A stretch of DNA of 64,000 bases from NCBI GenBank assembly GCA_029260595.1, contig JAJDCY010000010.1:483675-547674 (forward strand), in the 5' to 3' direction. The position numbers were made by a program, and so were the translations under genes. This stretch comes from Phycisphaeraceae bacterium. GTDB taxonomy: Bacteria > Planctomycetota > Phycisphaerae > Phycisphaerales > Phycisphaeraceae. A model generated the notes under the pieces. It saw nothing but the letters and a program-made list of their open reading frames with translations, did not search any database and was not told the DNA's origin. Of the stretch, positions 56,901 through 64,000 are shown piece after piece. The number at the start of each line of letters is the position of its first letter. The stretch's first letter is position 1.

Positions 56901-58388
56901 CATCCAACGGACCGATCCGTTGCGACCGTCGAGGCAGGCGACGGTCGATCGATTGTCGCAGGCGAACAGCCGCCCCCGGTCGACGATCAACGCGATTTGA
57001 CGCGGCTGGGCCTGGTGGTCGGCCGCAACGCTGGACAGGTGTCGCCGCCAGCGCATCTCGCCGTTGCGCGGGTCGATCGCAACGATGTACACGTCATGGA
57101 ACCCGGCGACCTGCATCCGCGATGCGACGGTGTACACCATGCCTTGGGTCTGGACCGGCGTGCCGACGAAATCGGCGCGGGTAAGTGTGTCGTCCAACTC
57201 GCCGGGCTCGACCCGCCACAGCGGTTGGCCGGTGTCTCGGTCAAGACAAACCAGCGAAGTCAGCGACCGCTCGTTGCGCCTGCCGGTGAAATACCCGATG
57301 CCGTGCCCGACCACGGCGACGATCCGATTCCCACGGATCAGCACCGCGCGGTGATCGGCGGCGACCGCCTGGCCGCGGCGGGCGAGTTGCTGTGCCTGGG
57401 TGTTGTCGTCGGAATCGGACCCCGCGTAGGACCACAGCAACCGCCCGGAGATCGGGTCGAACGCGACGATGTTGTCGGTGATATTCAGGAACAACCGGTC
57501 GCCGTCCGTGACGGGCAGCGGCCTGTAGAAAGGCAGCGAGCCGGCGAAGCTAAGCCCCGCGGTCTGATTTCGATGGCGGGTGTGGCGGACGACCGGTTGG
57601 GGCGGCGGTTGCTCGCGAAAAGCGGTTTGCCAAAGCGGCTCGTCGAGTTTCGACGGCAGGGCGATCTCGGGCGGCGTGGCCAGCTCTGAGGTGGCGCTGT
57701 GTGGCTCAGGGTGCCGCAGCGTCGCCGCTTGAGCCATGAGGCGATCCGCCATGCGGTTCGCGCCCAGTGCGCGCAGGGCGAGGCTCTGATCTTCGAAGGC
57801 GTCGGCGTCATTAAGGATCATCGCGGCCGTCGCCCACAGCTCGTGGCATCGTCGTGCGTAGCGGTCGAAGTCCGGGTGGGCTTGAAGGTCGTCAAGCACC
57901 GTCAGCGCGTTCGAGGCGTCGGCTTGTTCGAGGTAGACCCCGGTCAGCCGCAAGGCAGCTTCCATGCCGCTTTCGCACAGCGCGTACCGGGCGACGATTG
58001 CTTCGAGCGCGTCCGGGTTGTTCAGCGGATCGGTCACGAGCGCGAGCGCCCGCTGGCAGGCGATCTCGTGCTGGTCGCGGTAGGCGGTGAGCAACTCCTG
58101 ATCGCCGCGCATGCGACGTTGGACCCACAGCCCGGCGTCGATGCGCAGCCCGTCGCCGGTGGGCATGAGGCGTCGGCCGTACTCCTCGATGATCTGCTGG
58201 TACAGCCTCGCCGCCTCGGCCAGCCGGCCCTGGTCGCGCAGCATCGCGGCCCGGTCAGCCATGTCCTGTGCGACCGGCGAATACTCGGTGTACACCGGCG
58301 TCTGTGGCAGCGGGGCGGCACTGACCAACAGCCCGACCGCCCCCAGGCACAGGGCTAAACTCCATCGTGGTGCGCGGTTCATATCCAT
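53970..58388 (-). CDS. Very large exported TPR / PQQ-like beta-propeller protein
   Basis: This 1472-residue protein has an N-terminal hydrophobic export signal (WSLALCLGAVGLLVSAAPL). Helical TPR-like repeats (about 35-230: MLRDQGRLAEAARLYQQIIEEY, LTGVYLEQADASNALTVLDDL) precede a PQQ-like propeller (about 280-700) with typical blades such as NIVAFDPISGRLLWSYAG, LVCLDRDTGQPLWRVEPG, VYIVAIDPRNGEMRWRRHL and VACLDGRNGSVRWMKV. A second TPR-rich section follows (about 700-1000), then more propeller blades (YLLALDTRTGQPLWP, IVMVDRHTGQVLWGRR, IHAYDASTGRPLLTT). This layout is seen in planctomycete proteins without known function. It likely acts as a periplasmic or surface scaffold; no cofactor-binding triad is evident. 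Confidence 0.8.
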   Translation of the reverse strand: MDMNRAPRWSLALCLGAVGLLVSAAPLPQTPVYTEYSPVAQDMADRAAMLRDQGRLAEAARLYQQIIEEYGRRLMPTGDGLRIDAGLWVQRRMRGDQELLTAYRDQHEIACQRALALVTDPLNNPDALEAIVARYALCESGMEAALRLTGVYLEQADASNALTVLDDLQAHPDFDRYARRCHELWATAAMILNDADAFEDQSLALRALGANRMADRLMAQAATLRHPEPHSATSELATPPEIALPSKLDEPLWQTAFREQPPPQPVVRHTRHRNQTAGLSFAGSLPFYRPLPVTDGDRLFLNITDNIVAFDPISGRLLWSYAGSDSDDNTQAQQLARRGQAVAADHRAVLIRGNRIVAVVGHGIGYFTGRRNERSLTSLVCLDRDTGQPLWRVEPGELDDTLTRADFVGTPVQTQGMVYTVASRMQVAGFHDVYIVAIDPRNGEMRWRRHLSSVAADHQAQPRQIALIVDRGRLFACDNRSTVACLDGRNGSVRWMKVQPTGPREPQEFDQRAARARQTPQPGRGPALVMTGAGLLLLTSAGSDSTGLLLDAESGSELRRFDGPYWSDTAYLLPTENGVITVGRTVQYLRGPGLTAAWTRTLGETQNVDPFGRGAVTGDRVLIPTRTRLIVLDLADGSVVDSHRLSRPGNIAPLPDQLIVIDNHSVRSYLAWARAYEHLTRQIAHDPLDPGPALALAHVSMAAGRPKAVLEGVDQALEALTLRVEIDKPDNPEATAEHGSLRQQVFDQVLRLVHPERTDDLKLRRKLFDRLAKATTGPANEVAYQFELGAFLVEAGKPAEAVERYQAVLLDRQLSAELYTYADGSVQAATEATHRLTELIEEHGRQIYQRYDTQAAQRLVELGSVPGADLASLRALARQFPVSRSAPAAMIAAAEALADHGQLFAAIRQLERAYRNTGEAASLQRIVGRLVELNLQADRTRHARNWLTRLRSDHPGLRPLRDGRPESVTRWLADLAADPNRVISLSSIRLPIHRAVIFPGQAMVPTEQPREDWPTDLLVLQGSDAISLRSGPALLERWRVPRPNGHAQLLSLTPEQALFWIDPNRAHQHAQPRSRRGQPPARPTIEPGYLLALDTRTGQPLWPTVELAELLHTVTGKGADGPGVPAALRQPEMIDPAVRARVATAALANRLLVSETAAGIVDNAGRIVMVDRHTGQVLWGRRTGLDQARLPQISSTIVALTGMRQSLATTRQWEIHAYDASTGRPLLTTAQGQDIIRWIGLSHEDKIFYTTSNALSGIAIDSADPPWRIDLPGHRHGGHGWIGPKTLLLQMLGSNKPLVLIDHRSGTPISRVAATIAQPHHPPAVQWIGEHAYLQSDTSLISVSPGGDVLWTDAISGVANSNTRTCLTGESVVAVVEQIASGREPTQTLPKLAALPLDAQAPQVPAHRVTSKNGYWYALRLLDRHSGVLIAEHLIGPLPEPLLPRHGMIVDQSLILSMGRSTLVLHGPSHMQ

Positions 58389-58537
58389 GGGATTCTAAGC
58401 AGCGTCGCCCCGCCGGGCGCGTTCGTCGGCCCGCGCGCCGCCAGCGTACCCGACGCGCCGCGTGATCCACGGCTATAATGCCCGGCTTTTTTAAATGGCC
58501 GCCTTACAGTCCCGCGGCCAGATGCCCGGAGGTCAAC

Positions 58538-59614
58538 GTGTCAGCCAACGCAGTCAGTACCCCCAATGTTGCGATCGTCGGAGCGACCGGCGCGGTGGGC
58601 CAGGAGTTTTTACGCGTCCTGGCCGAGCGCAAGTTCCCCATCGGCAAGCTCGTCCCGTTGGCCAGTGCGCGCAGCGCCGGTAAGCGTGTGAACTTTCAGG
58701 GCGCAAACTACACGGTCGAGGAACTGACCGACGACAGCTTCAAGGGCATCGATCTGGCCCTGTTCAGCGCCGGCGGCGGGATCAGCAAGCAGTTCGCCCC
58801 AATCGCAGCCCAGGCCGGCGCGGTCGTGGTCGACAACAGCTCCGCGTTCCGCATGACCGACGGCGTCCCGCTGGTCGTGCCCGAGGTCAACCCCGAGGCG
58901 ATCGACGGCTGGCGGCTGGGCCGGCGATCGGCCGACGGCAGCGCGGGGATCATCGCCAACCCCAACTGCTCGACGATCATCATGCTCGTCGCGGTAACAC
59001 CCCTGCACCGCGCCGCCGGTGTCGAGCGCATCGTCGTGAGCACCTACCAGGCCGCGAGCGGCGCCGGCGCGGCGGCGATGCTGGAACTAGAAAGTCAGAC
59101 TCGCCAGGTGCTCGCCGGCGACCCGCCGACCTGCGACGTGTTCCCCTGCCAGTACGCATTCAATCTGTTTAGCCACAACTCCGCGATCGAATCGAACGGC
59201 TACAACACCGAAGAGATGAAGATGGTCCGCGAGACACACAAAATCTGGGGCCAAAGTGACGGCGAAGGCAGCGCCAAGCGCGTGGGGATCACCGCGACCT
59301 GCATCCGCGTACCCGTGATGCGCGCCCACGCCGAGAGCATCAACCTGACACTGCGCAACCCGCTCGACGCGGCCGAGGCCGAACGGCTGCTTCGTAACGC
59401 GCCCGGCGTGAGTGTGATCAACGACAACGACAACAACCGCTTCCCCATGCCGCTTGATGCGTCCGGGAACGACGACGTGCTCGTCGGCCGCATCCGCGCG
59501 GACATCAGCCGAAACGGCGGCCCAGGCGGCGGATTGGATCTGTTCGTGTGCGGCGACCAACTGCGCAAAGGCGCCGCCCTCAACGCCGTGCAAATCGCGG
59601 AGATGCTGATCTAG
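58538..59614 (+). CDS. asd: Aspartate-semialdehyde dehydrogenase
   Basis: This protein of 358 residues reduces aspartyl phosphate to aspartate semialdehyde for the lysine, threonine, methionine and diaminopimelate pathways. The NADP site is VAIVGATGAVGQEFLRVL, the active-site Cys is in IIANPNCSTIIM, and the substrate-binding region is STYQAASGAGAAAM. GTG 58538 is chosen as the start because GGAGG at 58528-58532 fits it; the open frame from 58478 adds an unlikely N-terminus. The presence of asd fits a diaminopimelate-containing envelope. It is convergent with plsY, overlapping by 4 bp. Confidence 0.95.
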   Translation: MSANAVSTPNVAIVGATGAVGQEFLRVLAERKFPIGKLVPLASARSAGKRVNFQGANYTVEELTDDSFKGIDLALFSAGGGISKQFAPIAAQAGAVVVDNSSAFRMTDGVPLVVPEVNPEAIDGWRLGRRSADGSAGIIANPNCSTIIMLVAVTPLHRAAGVERIVVSTYQAASGAGAAAMLELESQTRQVLAGDPPTCDVFPCQYAFNLFSHNSAIESNGYNTEEMKMVRETHKIWGQSDGEGSAKRVGITATCIRVPVMRAHAESINLTLRNPLDAAEAERLLRNAPGVSVINDNDNNRFPMPLDASGNDDVLVGRIRADISRNGGPGGGLDLFVCGDQLRKGAALNAVQIAEMLI

Positions 59615-60354
59615 GCCGGCTGGGTCGGCTGGTCCTGCGCGGGCTCGGGTGTCGTAGACGCGCGATCCGCCCGCTCACCGATGCGCGGCTCGTTCCCCAC
59701 GATCAGCCGCCGGACGTTCCCGCGGTGGCGGAAGATCACGAGCACGGCCATCAGCCCGGTTGCGATGATGAACGGTTGTGCCTGCGCGACGTCCTCTTGC
59801 CGCAACACTGTGATCGCCAGCAGCATCAACGGGATTGCCGCCGCAGCCGTCATGCTCGCGAGGCTGACGAAGCGCGTGACCGTCGCGATCACAATCCACA
59901 CCACCGCCGCCGCGAGCACCGGCCAAGTGAGTGTCGGGTAAACCCCCAGCAGCGCACCGAGCCCGGTCGCGACGCCCTTGCCGCCCTTGAAGCGCAGCCA
60001 CACCGGGAATACGTGCCCGAGCAACGCGCCCGCCGCCACGCCCAACCAACCCCACACCTGGGCGACTTGCGCGGCCTGGGCGGCCTGTGTAGCCTGCGCG
60101 GATGTCGGCACCTGCTCGAACATCCCCAACGCGATCCCCGCCGCGAACACCGGGACAAAACCCTTGAGCAGGTCGAGCACGAAGCACAGCCCGCCCCAGC
60201 CCTTGCCGAGCACCCGCACCGCGTTGGTCGCGCCCAGGTTCCCGCTGCCGTGGCGGCGCAGGTCCACCCCGCGCGCCCACCCGATCAGCAGCCCGAACGG
60301 CACCGACCCGCTGGCGTACGCGACCGCCGCCCAGAAATACCATTGGTCCGTCAC
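59611..60354 (-). CDS. plsY: Acyl-phosphate:glycerol-3-phosphate acyltransferase PlsY
   Basis: This 247-residue integral membrane enzyme makes lysophosphatidic acid from acyl phosphate and G3P. The three PlsY motifs are present: HGSGNLGATNAVRV, FKGGKGVATGLGALLG and HRGNVRRL. The hydrophobic helices fit the usual topology. It starts with GTG 60354. Odd points: an Ala/Gln-rich insert (SAQATQAAQAAQVAQV) between helices near residue 90, and a polar tail of about 30 residues (ERADRASTTPEPAQDQPTQ). Confidence 0.93.
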   Translation of the reverse strand: MTDQWYFWAAVAYASGSVPFGLLIGWARGVDLRRHGSGNLGATNAVRVLGKGWGGLCFVLDLLKGFVPVFAAGIALGMFEQVPTSAQATQAAQAAQVAQVWGWLGVAAGALLGHVFPVWLRFKGGKGVATGLGALLGVYPTLTWPVLAAAVVWIVIATVTRFVSLASMTAAAAIPLMLLAITVLRQEDVAQAQPFIIATGLMAVLVIFRHRGNVRRLIVGNEPRIGERADRASTTPEPAQDQPTQPA

Positions 60355-60452
60355 GGGCGTATCGTAGCAGAGCGGCCGCGTGGCCCGGCGAACTGTTTAA
60401 CGATCGCCCACAACGGATTTACACCCTATCGCGGCTGGCGTATCATCGCCGC

Positions 60453-60635
60453 ATGGGATTGAAGAACGCCGCGACCGTCGTCTGCGTACTGCTGGTGGTA
60501 ACCGGCACGGCGTCCGCGCAGATCGAGCCGGCACCGACAGTCAGCAAAGTCATGGCCTACGCCGTGGCGATCCTGCTGATCGCGTTGGTGTTGACCGCGA
60601 GCATGATCAGCTCGAAACGCGGCCACCGCGACTAG
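60453..60635 (+). CDS. Small exported/membrane protein of unknown function
   Basis: This 60-residue protein has a signal-like segment (ATVVCVLLVVTGTASAQ), then a second hydrophobic helix (VMAYAVAILLIALVLTASMI) and a basic end (SSKRGHRD). It is first of three small same-strand genes before bioB. No family is recognised. The coding call rests on its hydrophobic structure and the similar neighbours. Confidence 0.6.
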   Translation: MGLKNAATVVCVLLVVTGTASAQIEPAPTVSKVMAYAVAILLIALVLTASMISSKRGHRD

Positions 60636-60678
60636 TCCGCACCCGCCGGATGGGTACACTCTCGGAAGGAGACATCGC

Positions 60679-60957
60679 ATGAACAGAGGGTCTCTCGGAG
60701 CGCTGCTGGCGCTGAATGTCGGGCTGCTGATGGCGCTGGTGATGATGGGCAACCACGCCCAGCCGGCGTCCGCACAACTCGGGGCACAGGGCGACTACGT
60801 CATGATCGCCGGGGCGGTCACCGGCCGAGAAAACCAGGCCGCGGTCTACATCCTCGACCTGCGATCGCAGACGATGGTCGCGGTGACGTACGACTCGCGC
60901 AACGGCGATCTCGAACAGCTCGCCCGCCGCCCGATCGCAAAGGATATCCGTAAGTAA
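60679..60957 (+). CDS. Small membrane-anchored protein, paralogue of the next gene
   Basis: This 92-residue protein has AAGGAG upstream of ATG 60679. A transmembrane anchor or signal (LLALNVGLLMALVMMG) is followed by a short beta-rich domain (DYVMIAGAVTGRENQ, AAVYILDLRSQTMVAVTYD) and a basic end. The core strand resembles one blade of a propeller. It is similar to the gene at 61023-61343 (QALFVLDSFNEKLLIY in the matching place), so the two look like a tandem duplication. Function is unknown. Confidence 0.75.
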   Translation: MNRGSLGALLALNVGLLMALVMMGNHAQPASAQLGAQGDYVMIAGAVTGRENQAAVYILDLRSQTMVAVTYDSRNGDLEQLARRPIAKDIRK

Positions 60958-61022
60958 TCAGCCGCCCGTTGCCCGGTCGCGCGACCCGCGGCCGGCCTTG
61001 CCGGACCTGAAAGGTAGATGCC

Positions 61023-61343
61023 ATGAACCGAATCCAATTAGCGTGCTGGTGCCTGACCGCGTCGGCATTCGTCCTCGGCGGGCTGGTCATGACCCGCGTC
61101 CAGGCGCCGCTGACCCCGACCGCATACGCCGACCTCGTGGTCGACCGCCAGGGCTTCTCGATGCTCACGACCCGCACCCGCGAGGATGAGCAGGCGCTGT
61201 TCGTGCTCGACAGCTTCAACGAGAAACTGCTGATCTACCGGCTGGACGTCACGAAAAAGCGGCTGGAGCTCGCGACCACCGCGGACCTGGGGCGCCTGAT
61301 GGGCACCGGCGGGCAAGGCGGCGACGGGCGGCGGTCACGCTGA
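61023..61343 (+). CDS. Small membrane-anchored protein, paralogue of the previous gene
   Basis: This 106-residue protein has AAAGG upstream of ATG 61023 and an N-terminal hydrophobic anchor (CLTASAFVLGGLVM). Next come LVVDRQGFSMLTTRTRED, then EQALFVLDSFNEKLLIYRLD, which lines up with the preceding protein (NQAAVYILDLRSQTMVAVTY). It ends in a Gly/Arg-rich tail. No enzyme motif is seen. It lies 73 bp before bioB on the same strand and may be co-transcribed. Confidence 0.75.
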   Translation: MNRIQLACWCLTASAFVLGGLVMTRVQAPLTPTAYADLVVDRQGFSMLTTRTREDEQALFVLDSFNEKLLIYRLDVTKKRLELATTADLGRLMGTGGQGGDGRRSR

Positions 61344-61415
61344 AGATAAGTCAGCCGAATCGAGCGTGAATCACGACTGTATTGATAACGCAGCCAGCCA
61401 ACCTCTCATCGAGCA

Positions 61416-62519
61416 ATGATGGTCATTAATCACACCGGGACCGTTGACGAGCGCATCGCGGCCATCGCACAGCGCGTCTTGGCAGGCGAGCCACTGGACC
61501 GCGACGAAGCACGTGAGCTCTGCCGGGTCGAGGGCGATGACCTCTACGACCTGTTCTTCTGGGCCAACAAGATCCGCATCCGCCACGTCGGCCGGCAGGT
61601 CAAGTTCTGCTCGATCCTCGCCGCCAAGGTCGGCGCCTGCAGCGAAGACTGTGGGTATTGCTCACAGTCCAAGCATTTTCAGACCGACGTGACCCCCACC
61701 AAGCTCAGCGTAGAAGACATGCAAGCCGCCTCCGACGAGGCCATGAAAAACGGCGCCAGCAGTTTCGGGATCGTCAACTCCGGCCGTGGCCCGACCGAGC
61801 GCGAGTTGGATTGGCTGGAACCGTTCTTTAAGAAAACCGCCGAGGAGGGCAGCATCCGCCCGTGCGCGACGCTCGGGGAACTCACCGCCGACCAGGCCGA
61901 ACGCCTCAAGTCGATGGGCGTGCTGCGGGTCAACCACAACCTCGAGACCAGCCGACGGCACTTTGGCAATGTGGTCACGACTCATACCTACGACGACCGT
62001 GTGCGCACACTCAAGGTCGCCAAAGCCGCGGGCTTGTCGCTGTGCAGCGGCGGGATCTTCGGGATGGGCGAGCAGTGGGAAGACCGCCTGGACATCGCGT
62101 TCGAGCTACGCGACATCGGCGTGGATGTCGTCCCGATCAACTTCCTCAACGCGATCCAAGGCACGCCGATGTACGGCAAGCAGCCCGACCTCGCGCCGAT
62201 GCAGGCATTGAAGATCATCGCGATCTTCCGGTTCATCCTCCCGGACCGGGAGCTGAAGATCGCCGGCGGACGCGAAAAGATCCTGCGTGACATGCAGAGT
62301 TGGATCTTCTTCGCCGGCGGGTCGAGCTTCCTGATCGGGAATTACCTCACCACGTTCGGCAGGGAGCCCGGCGACGATCTGCAGATGCTCCGCGACCTGG
62401 GCTTGCCGTATCTGACCTTCGACGAGGTCGAGCACGAGGCCACCGCCCCGGCCACCCCGGTACGCATCGAAGTCAACGCCGAGGGCGGCGTAGCACTGCC
62501 TGTTTTGGGCGGCGCATAG
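61416..62519 (+). CDS. bioB: Biotin synthase
   Basis: This 367-residue radical-SAM enzyme inserts sulfur into dethiobiotin. The SAM-cluster cysteines are Cys75, 79 and 82 (CSEDCGYC). The 2Fe-2S ligands lie in RPCATLGEL and LCSGGIFGMGE, and NFLNAIQGTPM matches the substrate site. Two ATGs (61416, 61419) are adjacent. No other bio gene is nearby. Its 60-residue N-terminal region with WANKIRIRHVGRQVKFCSI is typical of BioB. Confidence 0.95.
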   Translation: MMVINHTGTVDERIAAIAQRVLAGEPLDRDEARELCRVEGDDLYDLFFWANKIRIRHVGRQVKFCSILAAKVGACSEDCGYCSQSKHFQTDVTPTKLSVEDMQAASDEAMKNGASSFGIVNSGRGPTERELDWLEPFFKKTAEEGSIRPCATLGELTADQAERLKSMGVLRVNHNLETSRRHFGNVVTTHTYDDRVRTLKVAKAAGLSLCSGGIFGMGEQWEDRLDIAFELRDIGVDVVPINFLNAIQGTPMYGKQPDLAPMQALKIIAIFRFILPDRELKIAGGREKILRDMQSWIFFAGGSSFLIGNYLTTFGREPGDDLQMLRDLGLPYLTFDEVEHEATAPATPVRIEVNAEGGVALPVLGGA

Positions 62520-62724
62520 GCACCTGCGATCGCGACTAGCCGTCTCGCTGTGGCAAAGAAATCGTTTAAAGAGCCTTAAATCGGATTGGGTCGGCTGGCG
62601 ATGGGGATAGAACTGCTACAGGGTTGATCCAAAACCCACGAATCCTCCCCAACGCCCCCTTCGGGCCGGTGTTGCGACCCTCATCCGCAACGCGACGTCC
62701 TGCAAGGGTTTGGCCTAGCCGGGG

Positions 62725-62752
62725 TTGACGCCGAGCGATCCGCCGCTATCCT
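62725..62752 (+). promoter_or_regulatory. Candidate sigma-70 type promoter for fusA
   Basis: TTGACG (62725-62730) and TATCCT (62747-62752) are separated by 16 bp, close to the consensus. Transcription would start near 62760, giving a leader of about 190 nt before the ATG at 62947. Confidence 0.5.
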
Positions 62753-62905
62753 TACGCATCTTTTTCCACAGGCGGGGCGGGTATCGCCGCCGGTGGAGGG
62801 GTTGGCATTGCGGGGCCGCTTTTCACGCTTCGGGCGGGCGATACCCGAAATTCACCGAACGAACCAACCGATAAGTCGCCAGTGTAGGTAGACCCTTGGC
62901 TGGAA

Positions 62906-62938
62906 GGGGTTTCGCAAAACCCCGCCGCCCGGGAGGAG
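62906..62938 (+). promoter_or_regulatory. Hairpin next to the fusA ribosome binding site
   Basis: The 7-bp stem GGGGTTT-cgca-AAACCCC (62906-62923) ends 7 nt before a strong Shine-Dalgarno GGGAGGAG (62931-62938), itself 8 nt before ATG 62947. Such placement could affect ribosome access. Confidence 0.4.
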
Positions 62939-62946
62939 ACAGGATC

Positions 62947-64000
<1,054 letters not shown>

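Larger units (their letters stand above)
62520..62946 (+). other. Leader and promoter region of fusA
   Basis: This 427-bp gap has no supported gene (the short minus-strand frames overlap the fusA 5' end or lack character). It holds the promoter and the hairpin before the fusA start listed separately. Confidence 0.5.

Overview
The window is a GC-rich bacterial chromosome segment, most likely from a planctomycete of the Phycisphaerae type. This is inferred from the combination of PEP-CTERM sorting tails (left edge, 32916-36971, 51856-53484), a dockerin-like repeat on a secreted metalloprotease, a PilMNO/GspDEFGH machine, Gram-negative LPS genes (kdsB, gmhA, a PagL-like deacylase), a coiled-coil-anchored porin and many planctomycete-style secreted proteins of unknown function. 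No insertion sequence, prophage, CRISPR array or rRNA operon is visible. Genes are closely packed with many 4-bp stop/start overlaps.

Layout. 1-8354: tail of a PEP-CTERM protein, a PYC/OADA-type carboxyltransferase subunit, PagL-like protein, kdsB, gmhA, a long divergent CTP synthase, a secreted unknown protein, a DJ-1/PfpI protein and ruvC. 8527-14199: a type IIA topoisomerase pair (A then B subunit) and a GT1 glycosyltransferase. 14280-28515 (all minus strand): a type IV pilus/type II secretion cluster transcribed gspG-like pilin, small membrane protein, gspH-like pilin, pilM, pilN, pilO, GspC/PilP-like, secretin, TPR lipoprotein, then an embedded signalling block (CheY-like receiver, GAF-HD-GYP phosphodiesterase, STAS protein) overlapping the GspE/PilB ATPase, and finally the GspF/PilC platform protein. 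28935-32882: lepA, FkbM methyltransferase, AcuI/YhdH-type reductase and tRNA-Asp(GTC). 32916-38693: a 1351-residue metalloprotease/dockerin/PEP-CTERM protein and a porin. 39179-46368: a LysR regulator overlapping gltB, then gltD. 46638-50254: hybrid histidine kinase, DUF2304 protein and GT2 glycosyltransferase. 50351-58388: glyA, PEP-CTERM propeller protein, and a 1472-residue TPR/PQQ-propeller protein. 58538-64000: asd, plsY, three small membrane-anchored proteins, bioB, and the start of fusA, which runs off the window.

The most interesting region is the pilus/secretion cluster. The ATPase carries an N-terminal 24-residue motif matching the c-di-GMP-binding MshEN consensus, and its gene is translationally coupled to a catalytically complete HD-GYP phosphodiesterase, a receiver and a STAS protein. 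This suggests a local c-di-GMP circuit dedicated to the machine. The secretin ends in a 261-residue tail without any Lys or Arg, and a palindrome-dense spacer separates the ATPase from the platform gene. A second region of note is the LysR-gltB-gltD operon, preceded by an AT-rich island with two copies of a 7-bp repeat 31 bp apart.

All functional calls come from reading the translated sequence and known family motifs; no database search was run.
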